NCBI RefSeq assembly: GCF_000418325.1
Contig: NC_021658.1
Coordinates: forward strand, 11,918,001-11,982,000
Origin: Sorangium cellulosum So0157-2
GTDB lineage: Bacteria > Myxococcota_A > Polyangia > Polyangiales > Polyangiaceae
Direction of reading: 5' to 3'
Length of the DNA stretch: 64,000 bases
Shown: positions 8,473 through 17,201 of the stretch, one piece after another
Numbering within the stretch: the first letter of the stretch is position 1
How the letters are laid out: each line of letters opens with the position of its first letter
Notes under the pieces: model-generated
Database searches by the model: none
Told to the model about the DNA's origin: nothing
Seen by the model: the letters and a program-made list of their open reading frames with translations, nothing else
Program-made: the position numbers and the translations under genes

Positions 8473-11274
8473 ATGGGAAAGAACCTTCTCGTCATCAATG
8501 TGGACATCCGCGAGACACGCGTCGCGCTGATCGAAAATGGGATCATCGCTGAGCTGCATCTCGAGCGGGAGAGCTCCAAGGGGACGCTCGGAAACATCTA
8601 CCTCGGCAAGGTCAGCCGCGTATTGCCCGGGATGCAGGCCGCGTTCATCGACGTGGGGCTCGAGCGAGCCGCCTTCCTGCACGTCGAGGACCTCATCCGG
8701 CCCGACGACTTCGAGGCATACCTGGCTGGGCACCGCCGTCCTGCCGAAGAGGAGCGCGCCTCCTCCCGAGGCCGCGCCGCGCGCGCCAGCGAGGCGCCTG
8801 GGCCTGAAGAAAGCGAGGTTCACGAGTTATCCGGCGCAGAGGAGGCCACGCCCGAAGGCCCCGACGCCGCAGCCGAACACCACGAGCCCCACGAAGGGGC
8901 GGATTTCGGGGCCGATGAAGGGTTCGAAGCCGAGAGCCCGCTCGAGGCGGACAGCCCGATCGACGAATCGAGCGACGTGCCGATCGAGCTGCCCACGGCG
9001 CTCGACGTGCTCGGAAGCCCCTCCGGCCAGGCGTTCGCCGGCGTGGGTTCGATGGTGACCCTCGACGAGGCCGACGACGAGCCGGTGCCGGGGCTCGACG
9101 GCGGACACGAGCACGACGGCGCGGACGACGACGAGGAGCTGGTCGCGGCAGGCAGCGGCAGCGACGTCGACGAGGCCGGTCCGGAGGAGTCAGGGCCCGA
9201 CGAAGCTGGGCCGGAGGAAGCCGAGGTCGAGGACGACGACGAGCTCGACACGCCCGCCTACGACCTCGAGCCGGCCTCGCCACCGCCGGAGGACGCCGCC
9301 GACGTGTGGAGCGCGGCCGAGGAGCGCCCCGAGGCGCGGAGCGACGCCGCGGACCGCGGGGAAACGGAAGCCCCCGCAGAGATCGCGTCCGAGGAGCCCG
9401 CTGCGCGTGCCTCCGGCGAGTGGCCGTCCGGGCAGGAGGCGAGCGCGTCGCCAGCCGCCGAGGGCGCCGTCGCGAAGGCCGCGCCCGAAGCGCCGGGCGA
9501 CGAGGTGCCGCCGGCAGCGCGTGCGCGCAACGGGCGCGCGCGCGGGCGGCGCGAGGCGCGCGTGCGCCGGTCGGGACGAACGCGCGACCGGCGCGCCAAC
9601 ATCGAGGGGACCAGCGCCGCGCCCGAGGGGGCCGTCGCCACGGAAGCGCGCGAGGCGCCGCGCGAAGGCCGCGAGGCGCGCGAAGGCCGCGAGGCGCGCG
9701 AAGGCCGCGAGGCGCGCGAAGGCCGCGAGGCGCGCGAAGGCCGCGAGGCGCGCGAAGGCCGCGAGGCGCGCGAAGGCCGCGAGGCGCGCGAAGGCCGCGA
9801 GGCGCGCGAAGGCCGCGAAGGCCGCGAGACGCGCGAGGGCCGTGAAAGCCGCGAAGGCCGTGAAAGCCGCGAAGGCCGTGAAAGCCGCGACCGGGGCGGA
9901 CGTGGACAGCAGGGCGGACGCGATCGCGAGCAGCGCGGGCGCGGCGAGCAGCGGACGCGAGAGCGCGGGCGCGAGCAGGCGCGGGACGGCAAGGGCAAGA
10001 GCGCCTCGCGCGGCCAGCAGAGCGCGCGCAGCTGGCAGAACGAGCCGCCGCGCATCTCGAAATCGACGCCCATCCGCGAGGTCGTCCGCGAAGGGCAGGA
10101 GGTCATCGTCCAGGTCTCGAAGGAGCCCATCGGGACGAAGGGCGCCAGGGTCACGAGCCACATCTCCCTCCCCGGCCGCTACGTCGTGTACCTGCCGACG
10201 GTCGATCACATCGGGATCTCCAAGCGGATCGGCTCGGAGAAGGAGCGCTCCCGGCTGCGCGACGCCATCGAGGCGATGAAGCCGCCGCAGGGCGGGCTCA
10301 TCGTGCGCACGCTCGCCGAGGGCCTCACGAAGAAGCAGCTCAAGGCCGACGTCGGCTACCTCGTGCGCCTCTGGGGCGAGGTGGCGAAGAAGCGCGAGAG
10401 CGGCGTGAGGGCGCCGGCGGTGCTCTACACCGAGCTCGACCTCGTGCTGAAGACCGCCCGCGACCTCTTCACCGACGACATCGAGAAGATCGTGATCGAC
10501 GACCGCGAGGAGTACATCCGGCTGCGGCGCTTCGTCGAGATGTTCATGCCCGAGCGCGCCGACGCGGTGGAGCTCTACGAGGGGGCCGAGCCGATCTTCG
10601 ACGCGTACGGCATCGAGGACGAGATCCAGCGCGCGCTGTCGCGGAAGGTCCCGCTCCCGTCGGGCGGGCACCTGATCATCGATCAGGCCGAGGCGCTCAC
10701 CGCGATCGACGTGAACACCGGGCGGTTCGTCGGCAAGGGGTCGAAGGATCTCGAGGAGACGATCCTGACCACGAACATGGAGGCGGTCGAGGAGATCGCC
10801 TATCAGCTCAGGTTCCGCAACATCGGCGGGCTGATCATCCTCGACCTCATCGACATGGAGCGCGCCCAGAACCGCGAGAAGGTGCGGCGCCGCCTCGAGG
10901 AGCTGCTCGCCAAGGACAAGGCGAAGACCACGCTGAACCGGATCTCCGATCTGGGCCTCATCGAGATGACCCGGAAGCGGACGCGCGAGAGCCTCGGGCG
11001 CACGATCCTCGAGCCGTGCTTCTACTGCGACGGGACGGGCCAGCTGCAATCCAAGCAGACCGTCGCCTACGAGATCCTGCGGCAGATACGGCGCGAGCGG
11101 ATGAACCTGCCCGGCTACTCGGTCGTGGTGAACGCGCATCCGGCCGTGATCGACCTCCTGAAGAACGACGAGCGCATCGCCGTGCAGGAGGCGGAGCGGC
11201 TGTTCCAGCGCCGGATCGATCTCGTGCCCCGAAAGGAGTACCACCTCGAGCAGTTCGATCTGCAAGGCAGGTAA
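8473..11274 (+). CDS. rng: Ribonuclease E/G family protein with a large low-complexity insert in the S1 domain
   Basis: This endoribonuclease for mRNA decay and rRNA processing has 933 residues. Catalytic-core signatures are present: GNIYLGKVSRVLPGMQAAF starts the S1 domain, the DNase-I-like domain has AIDVNTG (about residue 743) and LIILDLIDM (about 793) supplying the metal-binding Asp residues, and CFYCDGTG (about 849) resembles the Zn-link. Between residues ~88 and ~530 the S1 domain is split by an acidic Glu/Asp/Ala segment and then an Arg/Glu segment with EGREAR repeats; S1 resumes at REVVREGQEVIVQVS. The ATG at 8473 (MGKNLL) begins the conserved N terminus; an upstream in-frame ATG at 8416 would add unconserved residues. 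It heads a tight run with the PilZ, riboflavin and nusB genes (6-nt gap to the next). Confidence 0.88.
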   Translation: MGKNLLVINVDIRETRVALIENGIIAELHLERESSKGTLGNIYLGKVSRVLPGMQAAFIDVGLERAAFLHVEDLIRPDDFEAYLAGHRRPAEEERASSRGRAARASEAPGPEESEVHELSGAEEATPEGPDAAAEHHEPHEGADFGADEGFEAESPLEADSPIDESSDVPIELPTALDVLGSPSGQAFAGVGSMVTLDEADDEPVPGLDGGHEHDGADDDEELVAAGSGSDVDEAGPEESGPDEAGPEEAEVEDDDELDTPAYDLEPASPPPEDAADVWSAAEERPEARSDAADRGETEAPAEIASEEPAARASGEWPSGQEASASPAAEGAVAKAAPEAPGDEVPPAARARNGRARGRREARVRRSGRTRDRRANIEGTSAAPEGAVATEAREAPREGREAREGREAREGREAREGREAREGREAREGREAREGREAREGREAREGREGRETREGRESREGRESREGRESRDRGGRGQQGGRDREQRGRGEQRTRERGREQARDGKGKSASRGQQSARSWQNEPPRISKSTPIREVVREGQEVIVQVSKEPIGTKGARVTSHISLPGRYVVYLPTVDHIGISKRIGSEKERSRLRDAIEAMKPPQGGLIVRTLAEGLTKKQLKADVGYLVRLWGEVAKKRESGVRAPAVLYTELDLVLKTARDLFTDDIEKIVIDDREEYIRLRRFVEMFMPERADAVELYEGAEPIFDAYGIEDEIQRALSRKVPLPSGGHLIIDQAEALTAIDVNTGRFVGKGSKDLEETILTTNMEAVEEIAYQLRFRNIGGLIILDLIDMERAQNREKVRRRLEELLAKDKAKTTLNRISDLGLIEMTRKRTRESLGRTILEPCFYCDGTGQLQSKQTVAYEILRQIRRERMNLPGYSVVVNAHPAVIDLLKNDERIAVQEAERLFQRRIDLVPRKEYHLEQFDLQGR
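9663..9890 (+). repeat. In-frame 18-bp coding repeat (EGREAR) in the RNase E/G gene
   Basis: About nine near-identical 18-bp units encode EGREAR, followed by diverged EGRESR/ETREGR units. Because the period is a multiple of three, copy-number change would keep the frame. The segment is strongly charged and probably disordered. Confidence 0.9.
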
Positions 11275-11280
11275 GGCGCC

Positions 11281-11643
11281 ATGGCGGACGATCAGGGTTC
11301 TCCGGAGAGCATCGACGCGAAGACGGGACGCAGGGAAGAGCGCGTCACCATCAACAAGGAGTTCGAGTCCTATGACGCGTTCATCAACGAGTACGTGACG
11401 AACATCTCGCGCACCGGCGTGTTCGTGCGGTCGAAGACGCCGCTCGCCGTCGGCACCAAGGTGAACCTCCGGTTCACCGTGATCATGGACGACATCGAGA
11501 CGATCGAGGGCGTCGGCGAGGTCGTGCGCGTGCACGACGATCCGCAGGGGATGGGGGTCGTCTTCACCGAGCTGTCGAGCTACTCGCAGGGGCTCATCGA
11601 CAAGCTCCTGACGAGCCAGGGGCACCGCGCCTCGAAGGAATAG
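11281..11643 (+). CDS. PilZ domain protein
   Basis: The protein is 120 residues and consists of little more than one PilZ-like beta-barrel. The N-terminal RREERV segment and the NISRTGVFV motif resemble the RxxxR and (D/N)xSxxG c-di-GMP-binding signatures, followed by strands ending GMGVVFTEL. Family knowledge: PilZ domains bind c-di-GMP and modulate partners in motility or exopolysaccharide production; some short myxobacterial versions may not bind it. The first Arg cluster is slightly non-canonical, so ligand binding is plausible but unproven. It starts 6 nt after the RNase gene and ends 17 nt before ribE, which implies co-transcription. Confidence 0.85.
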   Translation: MADDQGSPESIDAKTGRREERVTINKEFESYDAFINEYVTNISRTGVFVRSKTPLAVGTKVNLRFTVIMDDIETIEGVGEVVRVHDDPQGMGVVFTELSSYSQGLIDKLLTSQGHRASKE

Positions 11644-11660
11644 GCAGAGGGCCTTCGGCG

Positions 11661-12404
11661 ATGTTCACCGGGCTTGTCGAGACGATCGGGGTCCTCCGCC
11701 GCCGGAGCGGCGGCGCCGTGGCCCGCGCGCTCATCGAGGCGAGCCTCGGGCCGCTGACGCTCGGCGAGTCGGTGAGCGTGAACGGCGCCTGCCTCACCGT
11801 CGATCGCATCGCGCCCGGCGGGTTCGAGTGCGACATGTCATCCGAGACCCTCGCCCGCACCACGCTCGGCGCGCTCTCGGTCGGCGCGCGCGTCCACCTC
11901 GAGCGGGCGACGCCGCTCGGCGCCCGCATGGGCGGGCACGTGGTGCTGGGCCACGTCGACGGGCTCGGCCGCGTCGTCGAGCAATCGCGCGCCGGCGACG
12001 CGCTCCGCATGCGGGTGAGCGCGCCGACCGATCTCGCGCCGTTCCTCGCTCCCAAGGGCTCGATCGCCGTCGACGGCGCGAGCCTCACGCTCAACGCCGT
12101 GTCCACGCCGGGCTCCGCGGAGACGTGGTTCGACGTGATGCTGGTGCCGCACACCATCGGCCGGACTCTCCTCGGCGAGCTCCGCCCCGGCGCGGCCGTC
12201 AACCTTGAAGTTGACGTGCTCGCGCGCTACGTGGCGCGGACGCTCCAGGTCGCGTCGATCGCCGGCCTGCATAGCCTCTCGAGCAGGGACGCGCGCGAGG
12301 GCGATGCCTCTGCCGAGCGCGGCGAGGAGCGTGGAAACACGGGAGAGAATGCGGATCACGACGAACGACTCCTCGCAAAGCTGCGCGCGGGGGGATTCTG
12401 GTGA
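11661..12404 (+). CDS. ribE: Riboflavin synthase, alpha chain
   Basis: Two lumazine-binding repeats are visible: MFTGLVETIG...GESVSVNGACLTV and a second copy starting GHVVLGHVDGLG with GSIAVDGASLTLN. Family knowledge: the trimer dismutates two 6,7-dimethyl-8-ribityllumazine molecules to riboflavin plus the pyrimidinedione. The core is normally ~200-215 residues; here 247, because of a non-conserved Ala/Glu/Arg-rich C-terminal tail of about 40 residues ending LRAGGFW. It is 4 nt upstream of ribBX and in the same run as ribH, so three late riboflavin genes are clustered; ribD is absent from the window. No FMN riboswitch-like leader was seen upstream. Confidence 0.93.
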   Translation: MFTGLVETIGVLRRRSGGAVARALIEASLGPLTLGESVSVNGACLTVDRIAPGGFECDMSSETLARTTLGALSVGARVHLERATPLGARMGGHVVLGHVDGLGRVVEQSRAGDALRMRVSAPTDLAPFLAPKGSIAVDGASLTLNAVSTPGSAETWFDVMLVPHTIGRTLLGELRPGAAVNLEVDVLARYVARTLQVASIAGLHSLSSRDAREGDASAERGEERGNTGENADHDERLLAKLRAGGFW

Positions 12405-12408
12405 GGCC

Positions 12409-13629
12409 ATGTCAGCCTCGAGCGGCAAGCTCGACCACGACATGACCTCCGGGGGTCCGATGCCTCACCGGCTGACCATCGACAAGGCGGTCCTCGACCG
12501 CGTGAACACCGCGCTGGACCACATCCGCGCGGGCAAGATGGTGATCCTCGTCGACGACGAGGATCGCGAGAACGAGGGCGACCTCTGCATGGCGGCGGAG
12601 GCGGTGACCCCCGAGGCGATCAACTTCATGGCGATGCACGGGCGCGGCCTCATCTGCCTCGCCCTCGACGAGGAGCAGGTCGCGCGCCTCGAGCTGCCGA
12701 TGATGTCGGCGCCCGGGCGCAACGGGCCGCCGCTCGGCACCGCCTTCACCGTGAGCATCGAGGCGCGCACCGGGGTGACGACCGGGATCAGCGCCGCCGA
12801 TCGGGCGCACACGATCCGGGTCGCGAGCGCGCGCGACGCGAGGCCCGAGGATCTCGTCACGCCGGGGCACGTGTTTCCGCTGAAGGCGCGCCGCGGGGGC
12901 GTGCTCGTGCGGACGGGCCAGACCGAGGGGTCCGTGGACCTCGCGCGGCTCGCCGGGCTGCGGCCGGCGGGCGTGATCTGCGAGATCATGAACGACGACG
13001 GCAGCATGGCCCGCATGCCGGACCTCGAGGTGTTCGCCGCGAAGCACGGCCTCCTGATCGTGACGGTCGCGGATCTCATCCAGTACCGGCTCCAGACGGA
13101 GCGGCTGGTCCGCCGCGTGAGCGACCGGACGCTGCGGCTCGACCTCACGGGCACCGAGTGGACCGCGTACGTCTACGAGGTGATCAACGAGCAGCGGCAG
13201 TTCCTCGCGCTCACGAAGGGCGTGGTCGCGACGCAGGAGCCCATCCTCTGCCGCGTGCACTCCGGCTCGACCGTCGCGGACCTCTTCAGCTCGACGCCCT
13301 TCGACGGCGGCTCGAACCTGCGCGAAGCGCTGCTCGCGATCGAGGGCGCCGGCGTCGGGGTGGTCGTCTACATCCCGTCGCGAGGGGATCTGGGCCGCGA
13401 GCTGGACCAGCTGAAGGGCCCCGGCCCCGACGAGAGCGCCCCCCTCGTGCGGGCGCAGCAGCCGTCGACGCTGCGAGAGTTCGGCCTCGGCGCGCAGGTC
13501 CTAGCGGACCTCGGGGTGTACCAGATCCGGCTCCTCACGAACAGCCAGCCGAAGATCGTCGGGATCACCGGGTTCGGGCTCACCGTGACCGAGCGGGTGC
13601 CGCTCGTGTCGATGAAGGGCGAGGCCTGA
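12409..13629 (+). CDS. ribB: DHBP synthase with degenerate GTP-cyclohydrolase-II-like domain (RibBX)
   Basis: The 406-residue two-domain protein begins with a 3,4-dihydroxy-2-butanone-4-phosphate synthase domain: VILVDDEDRENEGDL, then TGISAADRAHTI and HVFPLKARRGGVL. The usual RxGHTEA metal-ligand His is Gln (Q171, RTGQTEGSVDLARL). The C-terminal half aligns with GTP cyclohydrolase II but the zinc motif (HSECLTGDxxxSxxCxC) reads HSGSTVADLFSSTPFDGG from H284, so all three Cys are missing (S287, F298, G300). Family knowledge: such RibBX fusions retain only DHBP synthase activity, the GCHII half being non-catalytic. A separate RibA must then supply the pyrimidine branch. The start at 12409 lies 4 nt after ribE; an alternative is the ATG at 12460. 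Confidence 0.9.
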   Translation: MSASSGKLDHDMTSGGPMPHRLTIDKAVLDRVNTALDHIRAGKMVILVDDEDRENEGDLCMAAEAVTPEAINFMAMHGRGLICLALDEEQVARLELPMMSAPGRNGPPLGTAFTVSIEARTGVTTGISAADRAHTIRVASARDARPEDLVTPGHVFPLKARRGGVLVRTGQTEGSVDLARLAGLRPAGVICEIMNDDGSMARMPDLEVFAAKHGLLIVTVADLIQYRLQTERLVRRVSDRTLRLDLTGTEWTAYVYEVINEQRQFLALTKGVVATQEPILCRVHSGSTVADLFSSTPFDGGSNLREALLAIEGAGVGVVVYIPSRGDLGRELDQLKGPGPDESAPLVRAQQPSTLREFGLGAQVLADLGVYQIRLLTNSQPKIVGITGFGLTVTERVPLVSMKGEA

Positions 13630-13737
13630 CGCGCGAGGTGCGCTGGCGCGCGGGTCGCGCGGAGAGCAGGGGCGCTCGGACGAGGATCGCGAGCGCGGAG
13701 GCCGCGCACCCAGCGCGGCGAGAGAGAGGAACGGCGG

Positions 13738-14247
13738 ATGGCAGATCAAGCGGTCGGGCAGGCACAGGCGAGGGTGATCGAAGGCAACCTGGTGGTCCCG
13801 CCGGGGGCGCGCTTCGCGGTCGTGGCGAGCCGCTTCAACCACTTCATCGTCGACCGCCTGGTCGAGGGCGCGCTCGACGCCATCGCGCGGCACGGCGGCG
13901 CGCTGGAGCGGACCTCCATCGTGCGCGTCCCGGGCGCGTGGGAGATGCCCACCGTCGTGGGGCGGCTCGCGCACAAGAAGAGCGTCGACGCGATCATCAC
14001 CCTGGGCGCCGTGATCCGGGGCTCGACGCCGCATTTCGACTACGTGGCGGCCGAGGTCACGAAGGGGATCGCGACGGTGTCGCTCCAGACCGGGGTGCCG
14101 GTCACGTTCGGGGTCCTCACGACCGACTCGATCGAGCAGGCGGTCGAGCGCGCCGGCACGAAGCATGGCAATAAGGGGTGGGAGGCCGCGGTCAGCGCGA
14201 TCGAGATGCTCTCGCTCGGCGCGTCGCTGGACGCCGCCGGCCTGTAG
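13738..14247 (+). CDS. ribH: 6,7-dimethyl-8-ribityllumazine synthase
   Basis: The product is 169 residues with the conserved fold: FAVVASRFNHFIVDRLVEGA near residues 22-40, VRVPGAWEMPTV, the segment ITLGAVIRGSTPHFDYVA, and VPVTFGVLTTDSIEQA followed by KGWEAAVSAIEM. Family knowledge: it condenses 5-amino-6-ribitylaminouracil with DHBP, the product of the ribB gene upstream, giving the substrate of ribE. The first ~17 residues are an unconserved extension. A 108-nt gap separates it from ribBX, the widest inside the cluster, so an internal promoter is possible. It ends 16 nt before nusB, a common bacterial arrangement. Confidence 0.95.
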   Translation: MADQAVGQAQARVIEGNLVVPPGARFAVVASRFNHFIVDRLVEGALDAIARHGGALERTSIVRVPGAWEMPTVVGRLAHKKSVDAIITLGAVIRGSTPHFDYVAAEVTKGIATVSLQTGVPVTFGVLTTDSIEQAVERAGTKHGNKGWEAAVSAIEMLSLGASLDAAGL

Positions 14248-14263
14248 ACGAAGGTTCTGAGCG

Positions 14264-14686
14264 ATGGGTGCGCGTTCGACCGGCCGCGAGGCGGCCTTGC
14301 AGATGCTGTTCGCGTTGGAGGCCGGCGGGAACCCGGCGTCCCGCGTCGTCGCGACCTTCTGGCGCGAGACGCCGGGGGATCCGGAGGGGCGCGCCTACGC
14401 GGACGAGGTGGTGCACGGCGTCGCCAAGGACCTCGCGGCCGTGGACGAGGCGATCCGCAAGGCGAGCACGAACTGGCGCCTCGAGCGGATGGCGCGGGTC
14501 GACCGCAACGTGCTCCGCCTCGGCGCGTGGGAGCTCATGAAGCACCCGGAGGTGCCGCGCGCGGTCATCCTCGACGAGGCGGTCGAGCTCGCGAAGCGCT
14601 ACGGCAGCGAGGAGAGCGGCGCCTTCGTGAACGGCGTGCTCGACCGGGTCGCCGAGAACCTCGGCCGCATCGACCGGGATCGCTGA
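14264..14686 (+). CDS. nusB: Transcription antitermination factor NusB
   Basis: The product is 140 residues, all-helical, with the NusB hallmarks: GREAALQMLFALEAGG at the N terminus, DEAIRKASTNWRLERMARVDRNVLRLGAWEL in the centre, and VILDEAVELAKRYGSEESGAFVNGVLDRVA at the C terminus. Family knowledge: with NusE (S10) it binds boxA RNA and promotes processive rRNA transcription. It is the last gene of the rng-rib run and is followed by a nested hairpin in the convergent gap with mutS2. Confidence 0.95.
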   Translation: MGARSTGREAALQMLFALEAGGNPASRVVATFWRETPGDPEGRAYADEVVHGVAKDLAAVDEAIRKASTNWRLERMARVDRNVLRLGAWELMKHPEVPRAVILDEAVELAKRYGSEESGAFVNGVLDRVAENLGRIDRDR

Positions 14687-14687
14687 G

Positions 14688-14731
14688 CGCCGCGGCCCGC
14701 CGAGCGCCGCGGCGCTCAGCGGGCCGCGGCG
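14688..14731. terminator. Nested GC hairpin in the nusB/mutS2 convergent gap
   Basis: A perfect 13-bp outer stem (CGCCGCGGCCCGC 14688-14700 with 14719-14731) encloses a perfect 16-bp palindrome (14702-14717). It has no U-run on either strand, so it may act as a bidirectional barrier or RNA 3'-end stabiliser rather than a canonical intrinsic terminator. Confidence 0.5.
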
Positions 14732-14744
14732 ACGGCCGCTCACC

Positions 14745-17201
14745 TCACCACTTCAGCCACGCGACCGTCACGCCGTCGCCGCCCTCGCTGGGGCCGCCCG
14801 GGCGGCTGCGCGCCACGTAGGGGCTCCCGCGCAGCGCCTCGCGGACCGCGTCGCGCAGGGCGCCCGTGCCGTGCCCGTGGACGAAGAACGTGACCCGGCG
14901 GCCCGCGCCGAGCGAGCGGTCGAGGAACTGCTCGGCCATCGCGACCGCCTCGTGCGCGCGCAGGCCGCGGAGATCCACGGTGTTGTCCGCCGTCTGGATC
15001 GGCACGTCGGGGTCCGCCGCCGCGTCCAGGTCGACGCGGCGCTGCGGCGGCGCCGCGGCCGCCGGCGCGCCGGCGCCGCGCAGCTCGGCGATCGAGGTCG
15101 TGAGCTTGAGCGCGCCGGCGGCGACCCGCAGCTGGCCGCCCGAGAGGACCTCGACCACCTCGGCCTCGGCCCGCAGGCGAGGCACGTAGACGCGCGCGCC
15201 GACGCGGATGGCCGCCGGATCGACCGCCGGCCGCGCGGGCGGCTCGTCCTTCGGGCGGAGCTCGAGCTCGCCGCCGATCGACGTCTTCTGCCCGACCGCA
15301 TCCATGGCGCGCGCGGCCGCCCGCAGGTCCTCCTCGGTGGGCTTGCCGCGCAGCCGCGACTGCGCCGCCTTGAGGTCCTCGCGCGCGCGCCGCAGGCTGG
15401 CGAGCAGCGCCTCCCCCTCCCGCGTGATCACCCCGCGCTCCTTGTCCCGGAGCCGCTCGATCTCGCTCTCCAGCTCGCGCCGCTTCGCCCGGGAGGCGGC
15501 CGCCTCGCGCTCTGCGTCCTCGCGCGCGAGCTCGAGCGCGCGGCGCTCGGCGGAGAGCTTCTCGACCATCTGCTCGAAGGTGACCGCCTCCGTCGTGAGG
15601 AAGCGCTCGGCCCGCTCGAGCACGGTGCCCGGGATGCCGAACCGACGCGCGACGGCGAGCGCGCTCGAGGCGCCGGGCACGCCGACGACGAGCCGGAAGG
15701 TCGGGCTCATGGTGGCGAGATCGAAGCCGACCGAGGCGTTCTCGAAGCGCTGATCGCCGAGCGCGAGCGCCTTGAGGCCCTCGTAGTGCGTGGTGCAGAC
15801 GACGGTGCCGCCACGCGCGCAGAGCGAGTCGAGCACGGCCGCGGCGAGCGCCTCGCCCTCGCGCGGATCGGTGCCGCCGGCGAGCTCGTCGAGCAGGACG
15901 AGCGCGCCGGGGCGCGTCTCGCCGAGGATCCGCCCCAGGTTCTTCACGTGGGCGCTGAAGGTCGACAGGTTCTTGTGGAGGTTCTGGTCGTCGCCGACGT
16001 CGGTCAGCACGACGTCGAAGAGCGCGACCCGCGAGCCCTCCCGCGCCGCGACCGGCAGGCCCGCGCGGACCATCAGCGCCGCGAGGCCGAGCGTCTTCAG
16101 GGCCACCGTCTTGCCGCCGGCGTTCGGCCCGGAGACGATCATCGCGCGGCCCGCGCTCATCGACAGATCGCTCGGGACCACCTTCACGCCGTCGAGCGCG
16201 AGCAGCGGATGGCGACCGCCGACGAGCTCGATGGAGGTCGGCCGCGCCGCGGCCTCGGCGGCGCCGCGATCCACGGCGAAGGCGCCCTCGGGGACCTCCG
16301 GGAAGGTGAGGTCGAGGTCCTTCGCGAGCCGCGCGGCGGCGGCGCGCACGTCGGCGTGGGCGAGCGCGCGGGCGGCGGCGGCGACGCTCTCGATGTCCTC
16401 GGCCACGCGGGCGGTGAGCGCCGCGTAGATCGCCTGCTCCTCGCGCGCGACCTCGGCGTCGACCATCTTCATCCGGTTGCCGGTCTCGACGAGCACCCGG
16501 GGCTCGACGAACACGGTGGCGCCGCTCGCGCTGGTCGCGTGGACGATGCCGGGGAAGCGCTCGTGCGCGTCGGACCGCACCGGGAGCACGTAGCGCCCGT
16601 CGCGCTCGGTCCAGTAGCGGTCCTGGAGGATGTCCTCGTGTTTGTTGATGAGGTCCTCGAGGCGGCGGACGAGCCGCTCGCGCACCGCGCGCCGCTCCGC
16701 GCGCAGCTCCTCCAGGCGGGGCGAGGCGCGATCCGAGAGCGCGCCGTCCGGATCGAAGGCCGCGTCGAGCTCGCGCGCGACGGCGTCGAGCTCCGGGTTC
16801 GTCGCGCACGCCGCGTAGAGCGCGGGCGCGATCTGGCGCCGGCTCTGCAGGTACTGCCGCGCGGTCCGGGCGGCCTCGAGCAGGCCGAGCACGGCGCGGA
16901 GCTCCTCGTTGGCGAGCGACGCGCCGATGCGCGCCCGGTCGAGCGCGTCCTCGAGCTCCGCGACGTCGCGGGCCGGCACGGGCTCCCCGGTCCGGGCGAG
17001 CTCGACCGCCTCCCGCACCTCCGCGAGCATGGTCATCGCCTCGGCGCGCGTCGACGCGAACGGCAGGGCCCGCGCGAGCCGCTTGCCGGCGCGCGACGCG
17101 CAGCGCTCCGCGAGCGCCTCGAGGATGCGGTCCCACTCCAGATCGGCGCGGGTCTTGGTCGGACAGGGGTCTGCGAAGGGCCCTTCGGGGTTGTATTCCA
17201 T
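14745..17201 (-). CDS. mutS2: MutS2 family protein with C-terminal Smr domain
   Basis: The protein has 818 residues. The central MutS ATPase has Walker A GPNAGGKT, Walker B LVLLDELAGGTDPREGEALA and the THYEGLK switch. A long charged coiled coil (ELESEIERLRDKERG...) and a C-terminal Smr endonuclease-like domain (VDLRGLRAHEA, FFVHGHGTGALRDAV) follow. The N-terminal mismatch-recognition domains of MutS are absent, as expected for MutS2. Family knowledge: MutS2 suppresses recombination and/or splits collided ribosomes; which role applies here is unknown. Its ATG overlaps the TGA of the upstream sigma-54 regulator by one base (TGATG), implying translational coupling. Confidence 0.93.
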   Translation of the reverse strand: MEYNPEGPFADPCPTKTRADLEWDRILEALAERCASRAGKRLARALPFASTRAEAMTMLAEVREAVELARTGEPVPARDVAELEDALDRARIGASLANEELRAVLGLLEAARTARQYLQSRRQIAPALYAACATNPELDAVARELDAAFDPDGALSDRASPRLEELRAERRAVRERLVRRLEDLINKHEDILQDRYWTERDGRYVLPVRSDAHERFPGIVHATSASGATVFVEPRVLVETGNRMKMVDAEVAREEQAIYAALTARVAEDIESVAAAARALAHADVRAAAARLAKDLDLTFPEVPEGAFAVDRGAAEAAARPTSIELVGGRHPLLALDGVKVVPSDLSMSAGRAMIVSGPNAGGKTVALKTLGLAALMVRAGLPVAAREGSRVALFDVVLTDVGDDQNLHKNLSTFSAHVKNLGRILGETRPGALVLLDELAGGTDPREGEALAAAVLDSLCARGGTVVCTTHYEGLKALALGDQRFENASVGFDLATMSPTFRLVVGVPGASSALAVARRFGIPGTVLERAERFLTTEAVTFEQMVEKLSAERRALELAREDAEREAAASRAKRRELESEIERLRDKERGVITREGEALLASLRRAREDLKAAQSRLRGKPTEEDLRAAARAMDAVGQKTSIGGELELRPKDEPPARPAVDPAAIRVGARVYVPRLRAEAEVVEVLSGGQLRVAAGALKLTTSIAELRGAGAPAAAAPPQRRVDLDAAADPDVPIQTADNTVDLRGLRAHEAVAMAEQFLDRSLGAGRRVTFFVHGHGTGALRDAVREALRGSPYVARSRPGGPSEGGDGVTVAWLKW

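Noticed and set aside
7198..8597. Minus- and plus-strand frames through the 7.8-8.2 kb minisatellite (PNLGRAPQPGTG-like strings)
   Set aside because: 17- and 19-bp units make all three frames open on both strands; there is no start site, signal or conserved domain, so it is called non-coding.
11200..11660. FMN riboswitch upstream of ribE
   Set aside because: Upstream sequence is the PilZ coding region with a 17-nt gap; no RFN-element pattern was recognised there or before the operon head.
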